Shown piece after piece: positions 14,253-21,673 of a stretch of DNA of 21,760 nucleotides. Below the pieces are notes generated by a model. It searched no databases. It was not told where the DNA came from and worked only from the letters and a program-made list of their open reading frames with translations. The stretch is from JBBDRW01 sp040905265 (GTDB lineage: Bacteria; Bacteroidota; Rhodothermia; Balneolales; Balneolaceae), in assembly GCA_040905265.1 (NCBI GenBank), contig JBBDRW010000146.1, forward strand, positions 1-21,760, given 5' to 3'. Position 1 is the first letter of the stretch, and every line of letters begins with the position of its first letter. A program made the translations under genes and the position numbers.

Positions 14253-15160
14253 CGCAGGGACTCTATAAGGCGGCCTGCCCCCTTCTCCAGCAAGGCTTCC
14301 GCTGCCCGTATTCCGAGCCCGGGTGCTCTCTCCGGCTTCTCCGATAACTCTACATCGTACTGCAGAGAGCCGTCCGTTTCCAGTGCTACAGCATAGAGAA
14401 TGAGCAGATTCTTCTCCAGCCAGGCATAAGCGCCAACCGGCGCACTGCACCCCGCCTCCATCCTGTTCAGCAGTTCCCGCTCAATCCCCGTGCAGAGCCC
14501 CGTCTCCGGATCGTGGAGTGGACGAACAACCGATGCAATACGCCTGTCCTCTTCACGAACCATCACAGCGACAGCCCCCTGTGCCGGAGCTGGTACCATC
14601 CAGTCGAGATACTCTGTAATCCGATCTTCCAGTCCGACCCGCTGCAAGCCGGCAGCAGCAAAAATCGCACCATCCCACTCATTCTCTTCCACTTTGCGAA
14701 GCCGGGTATGTACATTGCCTCTGATATCGGCCATCTTATGATTCGGGAAACGGTGAAGCCACTGCGCACGCCGCCGGTTGCTCCCCGTTGCTACCACGGC
14801 TCCTGCAGACGCATCTTCCAAAAAACCGGCCCCTTTTGGTGCCACCAGCGAGTCCCTGTGGTCTCCGCGTTTCAGTACAGCCGCCACCTGCAGCGGCAAT
14901 GGCTGGTCAGTCGGCAGATCCTTGTAGGAGTGGACAGCAATATCGATATCACCATTCAGAAGGGCCTCATCAAGCGCCTTGGTAAAGACTCCCTTGCCAC
15001 CCAGCTCGGAGAGCGGAGTCTCCAGATCCAGATCACCCTCCGATTTTACATGAATCAACTCACCGGGCACCCCGGTTCCTTCCAGAGCGTTGAGCACCGT
15101 CTCCGCCTGCCAGACGGCCAGTTCACTATCCCTCGTACCGATCCGAACAGGTCTATTCAT
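14249..15160 (-). CDS. hemC: Hydroxymethylbilane synthase (porphobilinogen deaminase)
   Basis: HemC polymerises four porphobilinogens. From the ATG at 15160 the protein has 303 residues and begins MNRPVRIGTRDSELAVWQAE, the canonical N-terminus; the frame stays open to 15259 inside hemA but that part is not family-like. Visible features are GGKGVFTKALDEALL at 54-68, the catalytic aspartate Asp81 in HSYKDLPT, TGSNRRRAQW at 125-134, and the dipyrromethane-cofactor cysteine Cys238 in MEAGCSAPVGAYA. The start overlaps the hemA stop by eight bases and the end overlaps hemD by four. Confidence 0.97.
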   Translation of the reverse strand: MNRPVRIGTRDSELAVWQAETVLNALEGTGVPGELIHVKSEGDLDLETPLSELGGKGVFTKALDEALLNGDIDIAVHSYKDLPTDQPLPLQVAAVLKRGDHRDSLVAPKGAGFLEDASAGAVVATGSNRRRAQWLHRFPNHKMADIRGNVHTRLRKVEENEWDGAIFAAAGLQRVGLEDRITEYLDWMVPAPAQGAVAVMVREEDRRIASVVRPLHDPETGLCTGIERELLNRMEAGCSAPVGAYAWLEKNLLILYAVALETDGSLQYDVELSEKPERAPGLGIRAAEALLEKGAGRLIESLR

Positions 15161-16412
15161 TGGGTTTTTCCGCCTCCAGCTTGAACATCTCCTCCACCAG
15201 GCGGCGGACTTCATCCGTATCATGGTGGTCACGCAGGTGTTCGATACTGTACGCTGCAATTTTGTTCACAATCCGCCGGGTGAGATTGTCCACCTTCTCC
15301 ACATCCTGTTCTGAAATCTTGTTACGATAAAACTCCATCTCATCATCCCGGATAGAGTTTAGCCGTTCAATCAACGCCTTGATGGTTGGAACCACCCGCT
15401 GTTCATTCAGCCAGAGTTCATAGGCGCCCAGCTCTTCGCGGATGATCTCTTTCACCAGCGGAACCTCTTTTTCACGTCTTCGGTAGGCCTCATCGGTCAC
15501 ATCACTCAACATGTCCATGTTTGCCACATCGACAAACTCGAGGTTTCCCACATCCGGATCTACATTCCGTGGAACTGACAAGTCGAGAATCACCCGGTAT
15601 TTGGGGTTACGGAGCGATGGCGCCATATGCTCCATCGTTACCACCGGCCGATTTGCTCCGGTCGCGACAATAATCAGGTCGGCATCGGCAATCTGCTCCG
15701 GAAGCTGATCCATATCGGCGACCTCCAGGTTAAAGCGGCTTGCCATGAATTCCGCCCGATCCCGTGTACGGTTCATCAACGTCAACTTGCTTGCCCCCAG
15801 GGAGAGCAGGTTCTTGCAGGTAACTTTCCCGATCTTACCGGTTCCGACCAGAAGAATGCGTTTGTCCAGAAGCTGATCGAACGTTCGGGCAACAAATTTG
15901 ACTGCGGCAAATGCCACGGTTGCCGCTCCATGGCCAAGAGAGGTTTCATTCCGGGAGCGCTTGTGTGCGCGAAACACGTGTTGCATCAGCCGGTGAAGCG
16001 AACCGGAAACCATCTCTTCACGGGAGGAGAACTCATACCCCTCTTTGACCTGGTTCACAATCTGCAGATCTCCGAGGATCTGGGAATCCAGCCCGGTCGT
16101 CACCTTGAAAAGGTGTTCGACAGCACGCTTCCCCTCCAGTTCAAACCCGTATTTGTGAAACTCATCCAGAGTCCCGCCGGAATAGGTAACAAAGAGTCGG
16201 ACGAGTTCATGGGGAGTCCCTCCCTGAGCGATAATTTCCGTCCGGTTGCAGGTAGAGATGACAAAGAGGCTCTCGAGGCCTTCCCTGCCTGCACCCTCCA
16301 GAAGGGCTCTCTTTTGCGAATCGCTCATGCTGAACTTCTCCCGGATTTCAATCGGGGCGTCCCAGTGGCTGATGCCGATCAGCGTAAAATTCATGAAACT
16401 CGGTTGAACCAT
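15153..16412 (-). CDS. hemA: Glutamyl-tRNA reductase
   Basis: HemA reduces glutamyl-tRNA to glutamate-1-semialdehyde with NADPH and is the committed, usually regulated, step of the C5 pathway. The 419-residue protein has the catalytic cysteine Cys55 in VISTCNRTEI, the block GLDSQILGDLQIVNQVKE, the NADPH-binding motif LLVGTGKIGKVTCKNL and the LILDLSVPRNVDP-like stretch, followed by the helical C-terminal dimerisation region. It starts 13 bases after hemH. The first ATG is preceded by a weak GAGACAGGG; Met7 (MNFTLIGISH) is an alternative start. Confidence 0.97.
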   Translation of the reverse strand: MVQPSFMNFTLIGISHWDAPIEIREKFSMSDSQKRALLEGAGREGLESLFVISTCNRTEIIAQGGTPHELVRLFVTYSGGTLDEFHKYGFELEGKRAVEHLFKVTTGLDSQILGDLQIVNQVKEGYEFSSREEMVSGSLHRLMQHVFRAHKRSRNETSLGHGAATVAFAAVKFVARTFDQLLDKRILLVGTGKIGKVTCKNLLSLGASKLTLMNRTRDRAEFMASRFNLEVADMDQLPEQIADADLIIVATGANRPVVTMEHMAPSLRNPKYRVILDLSVPRNVDPDVGNLEFVDVANMDMLSDVTDEAYRRREKEVPLVKEIIREELGAYELWLNEQRVVPTIKALIERLNSIRDDEMEFYRNKISEQDVEKVDNLTRRIVNKIAAYSIEHLRDHHDTDEVRRLVEEMFKLEAEKPNE

Positions 16413-16425
16413 CCCTGTCTCTGGT

Positions 16426-17529
16426 TTATTCTTTTACCAATACTGTTTCTCCGGCAACGGCTTCCGGGCCGATTACGCCGGACAACCGTTTCAACGACTC
16501 ATCTGCCAGCGCCTTGATAAACAAGGGGTGTTCGTTTATGCCATCCATCACCTTGTAGTTTTCAAATGAGTACCCCTCCTCTTCCAGATCCTCTGGCAGC
16601 TCCCGGCCCAGCTCATAGAGGGTCTCGATGTGATCCGTCACAAAAGCAACCGGAATCATCAGCAGGTTTTTAATACCGTACTGCAGGTGGCGTTCAACCA
16701 GTTCCGCCGTGTTTGGCTGTGTCCACTTCTGCGGGCCAACGCGGGACTGAAACCCGAGCCAATAGGAGTGCTTCACTCTCCTGCGCTCCATCACCGCTTC
16801 CATCGTCTCCTTGATCTCGGTTGTATAGGGATCTCCGCTTCGAACTTCAAGAAGCGGCGTCCCGTGAGCGCTGAAGATGAAGTGCGTTTTGCTTCGGACC
16901 TCCTCGTCCATCTCCGCAAGTGATTCATCAATCCGGTCGTTCATCGCCTGGAGATAATCTTCATTCAGATGGTAATTCTTCACGTGATACTCTTTCCAGG
17001 GAGTCTCACTTCCAAACTTTCCGGTTCTTACCGTCTCCCAGTCGCGGAAACTGCTGCCGGTCGTTGTCCAGGAAAATTGCGGGTAGAGCGGCACCAGAAC
17101 CGTATGCGTGATTCCATCCTCCACCATCTGGTCCATGATGTCGGTTGCAAACGGAATCCAGTAGCGCATGCAGGTATAGACCTTGACGTCTCTGTCCGGA
17201 AGCACCCTTGTGAAATGCTTCTCAAGCGCGCGGCGCTGCCGCTCGGTCAATCCGTTAATCGGCGAGCAGCAGGAGGAGACCACACCGTTCTGACGGTTCG
17301 GACAGGCCTTGTTTCCGGTACATCCTTTCGGGCACCCGTTAATCCGTTTGTAATCCTCCCCGACAGAAGGGGCCCGAAATTTTGCGATGATCCTGGCAAA
17401 GAGTTCCTGGGTGATCCCGCCACCCAGCTTGATGATATCCTCATCACTGAAAAGGTTGTAGAGAAAGTCACGAAGGCTCTCCTCGCTCGTAGGGCCGCCA
17501 AGATTCATGAGTACAATTCCGATCCGCAT
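16426..17529 (-). CDS. hemH: Ferrochelatase with a cysteine-rich internal insertion
   Basis: HemH inserts ferrous iron into protoporphyrin IX. The 367-residue protein opens with GIVLMNLGGPTSEESLRDFLYNLFSD and has the active-site histidine His222 in FIFSAHGTP and the VTDHIETLYEL block with Glu302 near the metal site. Between Tyr60 and SPINGLTERQ there is an insertion of about 24 residues with cysteines at 66, 70, 76, 87 and 88. Ordinary ferrochelatases have a short GGGSP-type link at this point. Some bacterial ferrochelatases bind a [2Fe-2S] cluster, so this may be an internal cluster site (inference). AGG lies nine bases before the ATG. It is the first gene of the heme cluster. Confidence 0.96.
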   Translation of the reverse strand: MRIGIVLMNLGGPTSEESLRDFLYNLFSDEDIIKLGGGITQELFARIIAKFRAPSVGEDYKRINGCPKGCTGNKACPNRQNGVVSSCCSPINGLTERQRRALEKHFTRVLPDRDVKVYTCMRYWIPFATDIMDQMVEDGITHTVLVPLYPQFSWTTTGSSFRDWETVRTGKFGSETPWKEYHVKNYHLNEDYLQAMNDRIDESLAEMDEEVRSKTHFIFSAHGTPLLEVRSGDPYTTEIKETMEAVMERRRVKHSYWLGFQSRVGPQKWTQPNTAELVERHLQYGIKNLLMIPVAFVTDHIETLYELGRELPEDLEEEGYSFENYKVMDGINEHPLFIKALADESLKRLSGVIGPEAVAGETVLVKE

Positions 17530-17746
17530 ATTTCGTAACCTGGCTGAAAATTTATCCTGTTTGCATGAAACTGTTCATGATGAGAGGTACTTTGAATCGA
17601 TTCCCACGAACACACTATCGCTGAGCACAATGATGAAAGATACCCCATTTATATGAAGAATTCGTGAAGAAACCCTCTTGACACCCCCTTTGAATGCGGT
17701 TTCCGTTCGAGCGAAAGGCTGCCGATTAAAGAATATGCGTAACTTC

Positions 17747-17782
17747 CCGATAAATAATCCGATTATCTTACCGATAAGATTT
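17747..17782. promoter_or_regulatory. Three 12-bp CCGATWA direct repeats with embedded palindrome
   Basis: CCGATAAATAAT (17747), CCGATTATCTTA (17759) and CCGATAAGATTT (17771) start exactly 12 bp apart. The palindrome ATCTTACCGATAAGAT (17765-17780, 14 of 16 positions symmetric) spans the second and third units. The arrangement suggests a multi-copy operator for the divergent heme cluster or the aquaporin. The regulator is unknown. Confidence 0.4.
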
Positions 17783-17791
17783 GTAAATAAC

Positions 17792-17819
17792 TTGCTTACC
17801 TGCAACAGAATCATATAGA
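17792..17819 (+). promoter_or_regulatory. Candidate aquaporin promoter
   Basis: TTGCTT at 17792-17797 and TATAGA at 17814-17819 are 16 bases apart, a weak but plausible housekeeping promoter that would give a leader of about 27 bases. Confidence 0.35.
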
Positions 17820-17839
17820 TTTCGCACTGTTTCGCACCG
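17820..17839 (+). repeat. 10-bp tandem repeat at the presumed aquaporin transcription start
   Basis: TTTCGCACTG at 17820-17829 is followed directly by TTTCGCACCG. The two units differ at one base and are one helical turn apart. They begin next to the candidate -10 box and end 14 bases before the ATG, where a repressor could bind. Confidence 0.45.
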
Positions 17840-17853
17840 ATTAACCTGACTCT

Positions 17854-18471
17854 ATGTCTTCATATGTATCCGAGTACCTGGGCACATTACTGCTTGCAGT
17901 CTCTCTGGGACTGTCGGCAGGCTCCCTTCCGACCGGATTTCTGCTAACAGCACTGATCTATATTGGCGCGGGTGTGTCCGGCGCACATTTTAACCCGGCT
18001 GTCACGATCGCTTTCTGGGCTGCTGAGGGGATGCCGGCAGGCCGGTTCTGGGGCTATATCGGCAGCCAGTTCCTGGGTGCCCTGACCGGCGGATTCCTGC
18101 TGTTCTATCTGACTGAGAGCGCATTCCAGATTGCCCCTCCCTCTACCTCAACACCTCTGCAGTTCTCTCTGATTGAAACCCTCTTCACACTCATACTGGC
18201 TCTGGCCTACCTGAATCTGTTCCTCAACGAAGCATACCGGACATTTCCGATCCACGGTATCGTGATCGGGATGGCCTATACGGGTCTCATTGCCACCGGC
18301 AGCCCGATATCCGGCGGCATTTTCAATCCTGCATTTGCAGCAGGTCACTCTCTGACTGCCCTGCTTACTTCTAGCGGAGGGTCCAGCTACCTGACAGCGT
18401 TCCTCCTGGCGCCCATGACGGGAGGGCTGGCGGCAGGATACCTCTTTACGTTTCTGCAGCGGGAGTCGTAG
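17854..18471 (+). CDS. Aquaporin / MIP-family channel with a non-canonical second NPA motif
   Basis: The 205-residue protein has about six membrane segments and the two half-helix motifs of the MIP family: SGAHFNPAVTIAF with NPA at 47-49 and SGGIFNPAFAAG with NPA at 158-160. Family members let water or small uncharged solutes cross the inner membrane. In most aquaporins and glycerol channels the second motif is NPAR, where the arginine forms the selectivity filter; here that residue is Phe161 followed by two alanines. It is also shorter than the usual 230-280 residues, mainly in its loops. No Shine-Dalgarno is seen. Its last 26 bases overlap the 3' end of the convergent histidine-kinase gene. 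Confidence 0.88.
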   Translation: MSSYVSEYLGTLLLAVSLGLSAGSLPTGFLLTALIYIGAGVSGAHFNPAVTIAFWAAEGMPAGRFWGYIGSQFLGALTGGFLLFYLTESAFQIAPPSTSTPLQFSLIETLFTLILALAYLNLFLNEAYRTFPIHGIVIGMAYTGLIATGSPISGGIFNPAFAAGHSLTALLTSSGGSSYLTAFLLAPMTGGLAAGYLFTFLQRES

Positions 18472-19867
18472 AACCGGGAGCAACCGGCAACTGTACCTCC
18501 ACTGTCGTCCCCTCACCAACCCGGCTCTCAATCCGGATTCCGGCACCGTGAGCATCCAGAATACTCTTCACGATAGCAAGCCCCAGGCCGGTTCCCCCCT
18601 GATCCCTCGACCTCGCCTTGTCCGTCCTGTAGAAACGGTCGAACAGCCTCTCCAGATGCTCGGCGGATATTCCAATACCGCTATCCTGAACACGGACCAC
18701 CAGTACATCCCCAATCCGTTCACATGTAATCGCTATCCTTCCGGAGCTGGTATATTTCAGGGCATTGGAGATCAGGTTATCAAATACCTGTTCCATCTTG
18801 TCCGGATCTGCATATACCCGGTGTGCACAGGGATCGATCTCCAGCTCCAGCCCCTTTTCACGTGCCTTTTTGTAGTAGAGCTCATACATCCGGGTCATCA
18901 GTCCGGACAGGCTGAACTCCTTTTTCTCAATAAAATATCCGTCCGAATCGTACTTCTGCAGTAGCATCAGGTCTTTGAAAAGACGATTGATACGGTCGGT
19001 CTGACGGATTGCGGTTTCGAGATAGTGTCTCTTTTGTGCCGGCGGGAGATCTTCCATTTGAAGCATTTCATGTGCACCGGTTAGTGTATGGAGAGGGTTG
19101 CGAAGTTCATGTGTAATGTCGGCAAAAAACTGCCCCTGCCGCTCGTAGGTGCTTTTCAGCTTTTCATGATCCTCCCGCAGCCGGGTGGCCATCCGGTTCA
19201 GAGAGAGAGCCAGTGTACCAAACTCATCCGAACGGTTCAAGTGAAGAGTACGGTCTACATCTCCTGATGCGATTTTTTTAGCCATATCTTCCAGTTGCAG
19301 AATCGGTTTCGACATATAGCGCGCAAACCAGATACTAACTATCAGAACCAGCCCGATCGAGATGAACATACCGGTATAGATGATCCATCGTATCGTCTTG
19401 ATCGGAGCGTAGATCTGATCTTTGAGCTGGCTGACCCGCAGATACCGGGCAGGATTCTCGCCTTCATCCAGGGCTATCCAGGAGATCAGCCGATCCGGAT
19501 CACTCTCACCATCCACAATCGCACTGCTGGCAGTTGTCAGGGAATCCCTCAATTCCGGAAGAAGCCTGCCCTGGTTCAGAGGTTCTTCATCATAGGGGAC
19601 AGACGCATAGGGAAATCCCTCTTCATCGTATACTGCAATCTGATACCCGGAAGTGAGTGCCGCCTCATTGAGATTGGTTTCAAATCGGTCGTTTGGCTGA
19701 AGGTTGCGGATGGTAATCGCCAGCCATTCGGCATCACTCTGAATCTGGCGGACCCCTTCATCCAGCAGATAGTTTCGAATGAAAAGGATTGAATAGCTGC
19801 TGATTGCTGTGATTCCGAAAATCAGCAGCAGGATAAAGGTCCAGGCAAGTTTGGATTGAATACTCAT
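18446..19867 (-). CDS. Membrane sensor histidine kinase
   Basis: The 473-residue kinase has a first membrane helix (about 9-31), an extracytoplasmic sensor domain (about 32-158), a second helix (about 159-181), and a HAMP linker with SKPILQLEDMAKKIASGD (about 186-235). The catalytic core follows: phosphoacceptor His253 in FFADITHELRNPLHTL, the N box DNLISNALKYT at 363-373, G1 DSGIGI at 395-400 and G2 GGTGLGLA at 424-431. All catalytic motifs are intact. The sensed signal is unknown; the sensor domain has no recognised motif. The start overlaps the stop of the response regulator as ATGA, so the two are translated together. The final codons run into the aquaporin gene on the other strand. Confidence 0.95.
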   Translation of the reverse strand: MSIQSKLAWTFILLLIFGITAISSYSILFIRNYLLDEGVRQIQSDAEWLAITIRNLQPNDRFETNLNEAALTSGYQIAVYDEEGFPYASVPYDEEPLNQGRLLPELRDSLTTASSAIVDGESDPDRLISWIALDEGENPARYLRVSQLKDQIYAPIKTIRWIIYTGMFISIGLVLIVSIWFARYMSKPILQLEDMAKKIASGDVDRTLHLNRSDEFGTLALSLNRMATRLREDHEKLKSTYERQGQFFADITHELRNPLHTLTGAHEMLQMEDLPPAQKRHYLETAIRQTDRINRLFKDLMLLQKYDSDGYFIEKKEFSLSGLMTRMYELYYKKAREKGLELEIDPCAHRVYADPDKMEQVFDNLISNALKYTSSGRIAITCERIGDVLVVRVQDSGIGISAEHLERLFDRFYRTDKARSRDQGGTGLGLAIVKSILDAHGAGIRIESRVGEGTTVEVQLPVAPGSTTPAAET

Positions 19868-20565
19868 TCTTCTCCGATATTCCGGTTCATGCCGTATCCC
19901 ATCCCGCGATAGGTCTTGATAAAAGATCCGGCCTCCTCCAGTTTCAGCCTCAGGTTCTTGATATGAACATCCACCGTCCGGTCAAATACATAGCGCTGCA
20001 TGTCAGAAATATGCTTCAGAATCTCCTGCCGGCTGAAGACTCGGTGCGGATGTTTCATTAGCAGTTCGATAATCGAGTACTCCATCGAGGTCAGGTCCAC
20101 AGGGGTTTTGTTGTGGTAAAGCACTTTCCCCTCCAGATCCAGATAGAGCTCTCCGAACCCGATCCAGTTGCTCCGCTTCGGATCCTGTCTTCTCAGGTGG
20201 GTTTCAATCCGCGCCTTGATCAGCTGAAGTCCTGCCGGTTTGGCGATGTAGTCGTCCGCTCCAAGTTCAAGCCCTTCAATCTCATCCTGTTCCTGATCTC
20301 TGGCTGTCAGAAAGAGGACCGGAATGTGCGAAATTACCGGATGCTCCCGGATAGCCTTGCAAATTTCCATTCCATCTGCCCCGGGAACCATAATATCGAG
20401 TATTGCAAGGTGGATCTCTCCTGCCCGGTTTTCGATATACTTCAGAGCTGTATCGCCATCCAGTGCAGTCAACACCTCATAGTGGTGCATTTTTAAAAAA
20501 TTGGCGAGCATTTCCGCCGACTCTTTTTCATCTTCTACAAGAAGGATTGTATGTTTGGGATGCAA
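19864..20565 (-). CDS. OmpR/PhoB-family response regulator
   Basis: The 233-residue regulator has a receiver domain (about 5-118) with the acidic pocket VEDE, phosphoacceptor Asp57 in LAILDIMVPGADGME, the conserved threonine in FLTARD and the lysine in YIAKPAG. A winged-helix DNA-binding domain follows (about 135-230) with SMEYSIIELLMKHPHRVFSR and RTVDVHIKNLRLKLEE. The start is TTG: an in-frame TGA lies four codons upstream and no ATG or GTG is available before the conserved ILLVEDE strand. No Shine-Dalgarno is seen, and a TTGACG on the minus strand at 20605-20600 could be a -35 box placing the transcript start very near the start codon. It is coupled to the kinase gene. Confidence 0.95.
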   Translation of the reverse strand: MHPKHTILLVEDEKESAEMLANFLKMHHYEVLTALDGDTALKYIENRAGEIHLAILDIMVPGADGMEICKAIREHPVISHIPVLFLTARDQEQDEIEGLELGADDYIAKPAGLQLIKARIETHLRRQDPKRSNWIGFGELYLDLEGKVLYHNKTPVDLTSMEYSIIELLMKHPHRVFSRQEILKHISDMQRYVFDRTVDVHIKNLRLKLEEAGSFIKTYRGMGYGMNRNIGEE

Positions 20566-20774
20566 AACAGGGAATCAGTGTTTACGATTTCAGCGATTGC
20601 GTCAACAGACAGGTACCGCCCGGCAGAGAGTTTACAAAGACGGAACCGGAATTGTGTTATCTTGCTGTTTTCACGCTCTGGTTCAATGTAAGATATTCCG
20701 CAGGAAAGCAACAAACCAGAGTGTCACAACAACCCCTCCCGGCAGGGCAGATACAACTATGAAATCGAAATTGA
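20566..20774. other. Divergent promoter region between response regulator and dehydrogenase
   Basis: This 209-bp region contains a TATCTTG box at 20658-20664, with TTTACA 21 bases upstream, as a candidate promoter for the dehydrogenase. It also contains an inverted repeat, CTCTGGTT (20676-20683) and AACCAGAG (20714-20721), with partial pairing beyond both arms. An eight-codon open frame (20759-20785) overlaps the dehydrogenase start. Confidence 0.4.
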
Positions 20775-21569
20775 ATGCCATTTAACGAGCAGGTAATCTG
20801 GATTACCGGTGCCTCTTCCGGAATCGGGGAAGCACTGGCAATCGCTTTTCACAAACAGGGGGCAAACCTCATCATCTCTTCCAGAAGGCCAAATGAACTG
20901 GAACGGGTAAAAGCGGCGTGCCGGACAGGCAGCGGAAGAATAGAGATTCTCCCTCTGGACCTGAGCCATACGGCCAGCCATCGGGAGGCTGTAGCAGATG
21001 CGATCTCCAGATTCGGACATATCGATATGCTCCTGAATAACGGCGGCATCAGCCAGAGGGGCCTGGCGCACGAAACGGAGATTGATGTCATCCGGCAGGT
21101 GATGGAAGTAAATTTTTTCGGCACCGTCTCTCTCACAAAAGAGCTGTTGCCTCATCTGATCGAACGCAAATCGGGGCATATCGTTGTGATGAGCAGTGTC
21201 ATGGGAAAGTTCGGTACACGCCTCCGCTCCTCCTATGCAGCCTCCAAACATGCTCTTCACGGCTGGTTCGACTGTCTTCGGCAGGAGACCTACGTTCACA
21301 ATGTGGATGTGACCCTGGTCTGCCCCGGATATGTCAAAACTAATGTTACATTCAATGCACTTCTGGCAGACGGAACTCCGTTAAGCAGAATGGGAAGCGG
21401 ACAGATGCAGGGGATGAGTGTAGAGTCGTTTGCCAATTCGCTGCTGCCGAAACTGGCGAAGCGGAAGAGGGAGATCTATATCGGAGGAAGAGAGGTCTGG
21501 GCGGTCTACATGAAACGGTTTCTGCCGGGGCTTCTGGAAAAGATCCTTCAGAAAGTACGGGTTACCTGA
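20775..21569 (+). CDS. Short-chain dehydrogenase/reductase (SDR)
   Basis: The 264-residue protein is a classical SDR. It has the cofactor loop TGASSGIG at 11-18, the NNGG motif at 88-91, the catalytic serine in VVMSSVMG (Ser140/141), and the YAASK active site with Tyr154 and Lys158. SSRRPNEL after the second strand suggests NADP(H). The C-terminal GREVWAVYMKRFLPGLLEKIL stretch resembles DHRS7-type SDRs, which act on lipid or steroid-like substrates in eukaryotes; the bacterial substrate is unknown. No Shine-Dalgarno precedes the ATG. It is transcribed away from the two-component genes. Confidence 0.92.
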   Translation: MPFNEQVIWITGASSGIGEALAIAFHKQGANLIISSRRPNELERVKAACRTGSGRIEILPLDLSHTASHREAVADAISRFGHIDMLLNNGGISQRGLAHETEIDVIRQVMEVNFFGTVSLTKELLPHLIERKSGHIVVMSSVMGKFGTRLRSSYAASKHALHGWFDCLRQETYVHNVDVTLVCPGYVKTNVTFNALLADGTPLSRMGSGQMQGMSVESFANSLLPKLAKRKREIYIGGREVWAVYMKRFLPGLLEKILQKVRVT

Positions 21570-21673
21570 ACAGGCGGAACTGTAAACCGGCAGATGGCGC
21601 CTTACAAGCTTTCCGAAAATTTCATGCCTCTCGCGTCAAGAACCGGCTACTGGCATACAAACCGTCGGGACAT
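21570..21673. other. Short intergenic stretch between convergent genes
   Basis: About 100 bases separate the SDR stop from the end of the right-edge minus-strand gene. I see no strong terminator hairpin or other signal here. Confidence 0.3.

Larger units (their letters stand above)
17530..17853. other. Divergent intergenic region between hemH and the aquaporin gene
   Basis: This 324-bp AT-rich stretch has no convincing gene. It holds three 12-bp direct repeats (17747-17782), an imperfect palindrome (17765-17780), a candidate aquaporin promoter (17792-17819) and a 10-bp tandem repeat (17820-17839). A 79-codon open frame runs through it on the minus strand (17814-17575), but it has no ribosome binding site and no recognisable family. 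The heme-operon promoter should lie here; a TATCTTTC box on the minus strand near 17643 is one possibility. Confidence 0.55.

Noticed and set aside
14253..14450. N-terminal extension of HemD
   Set aside because: The extension lies wholly inside hemC and is not HemD-like; the ATGA overlap at 14252 gives a better start.
15627..16517. 296-codon plus-strand open frame opposite hemA and the end of hemH
   Set aside because: It spans two real genes on the other strand and has no protein-family features.
17575..17814. 79-codon open frame on the minus strand upstream of hemH
   Set aside because: It has no ribosome binding site, no recognised family and unusual composition, and it runs through likely promoter DNA and the 12-bp repeats. 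I treat it as chance, although a small peptide cannot be excluded.
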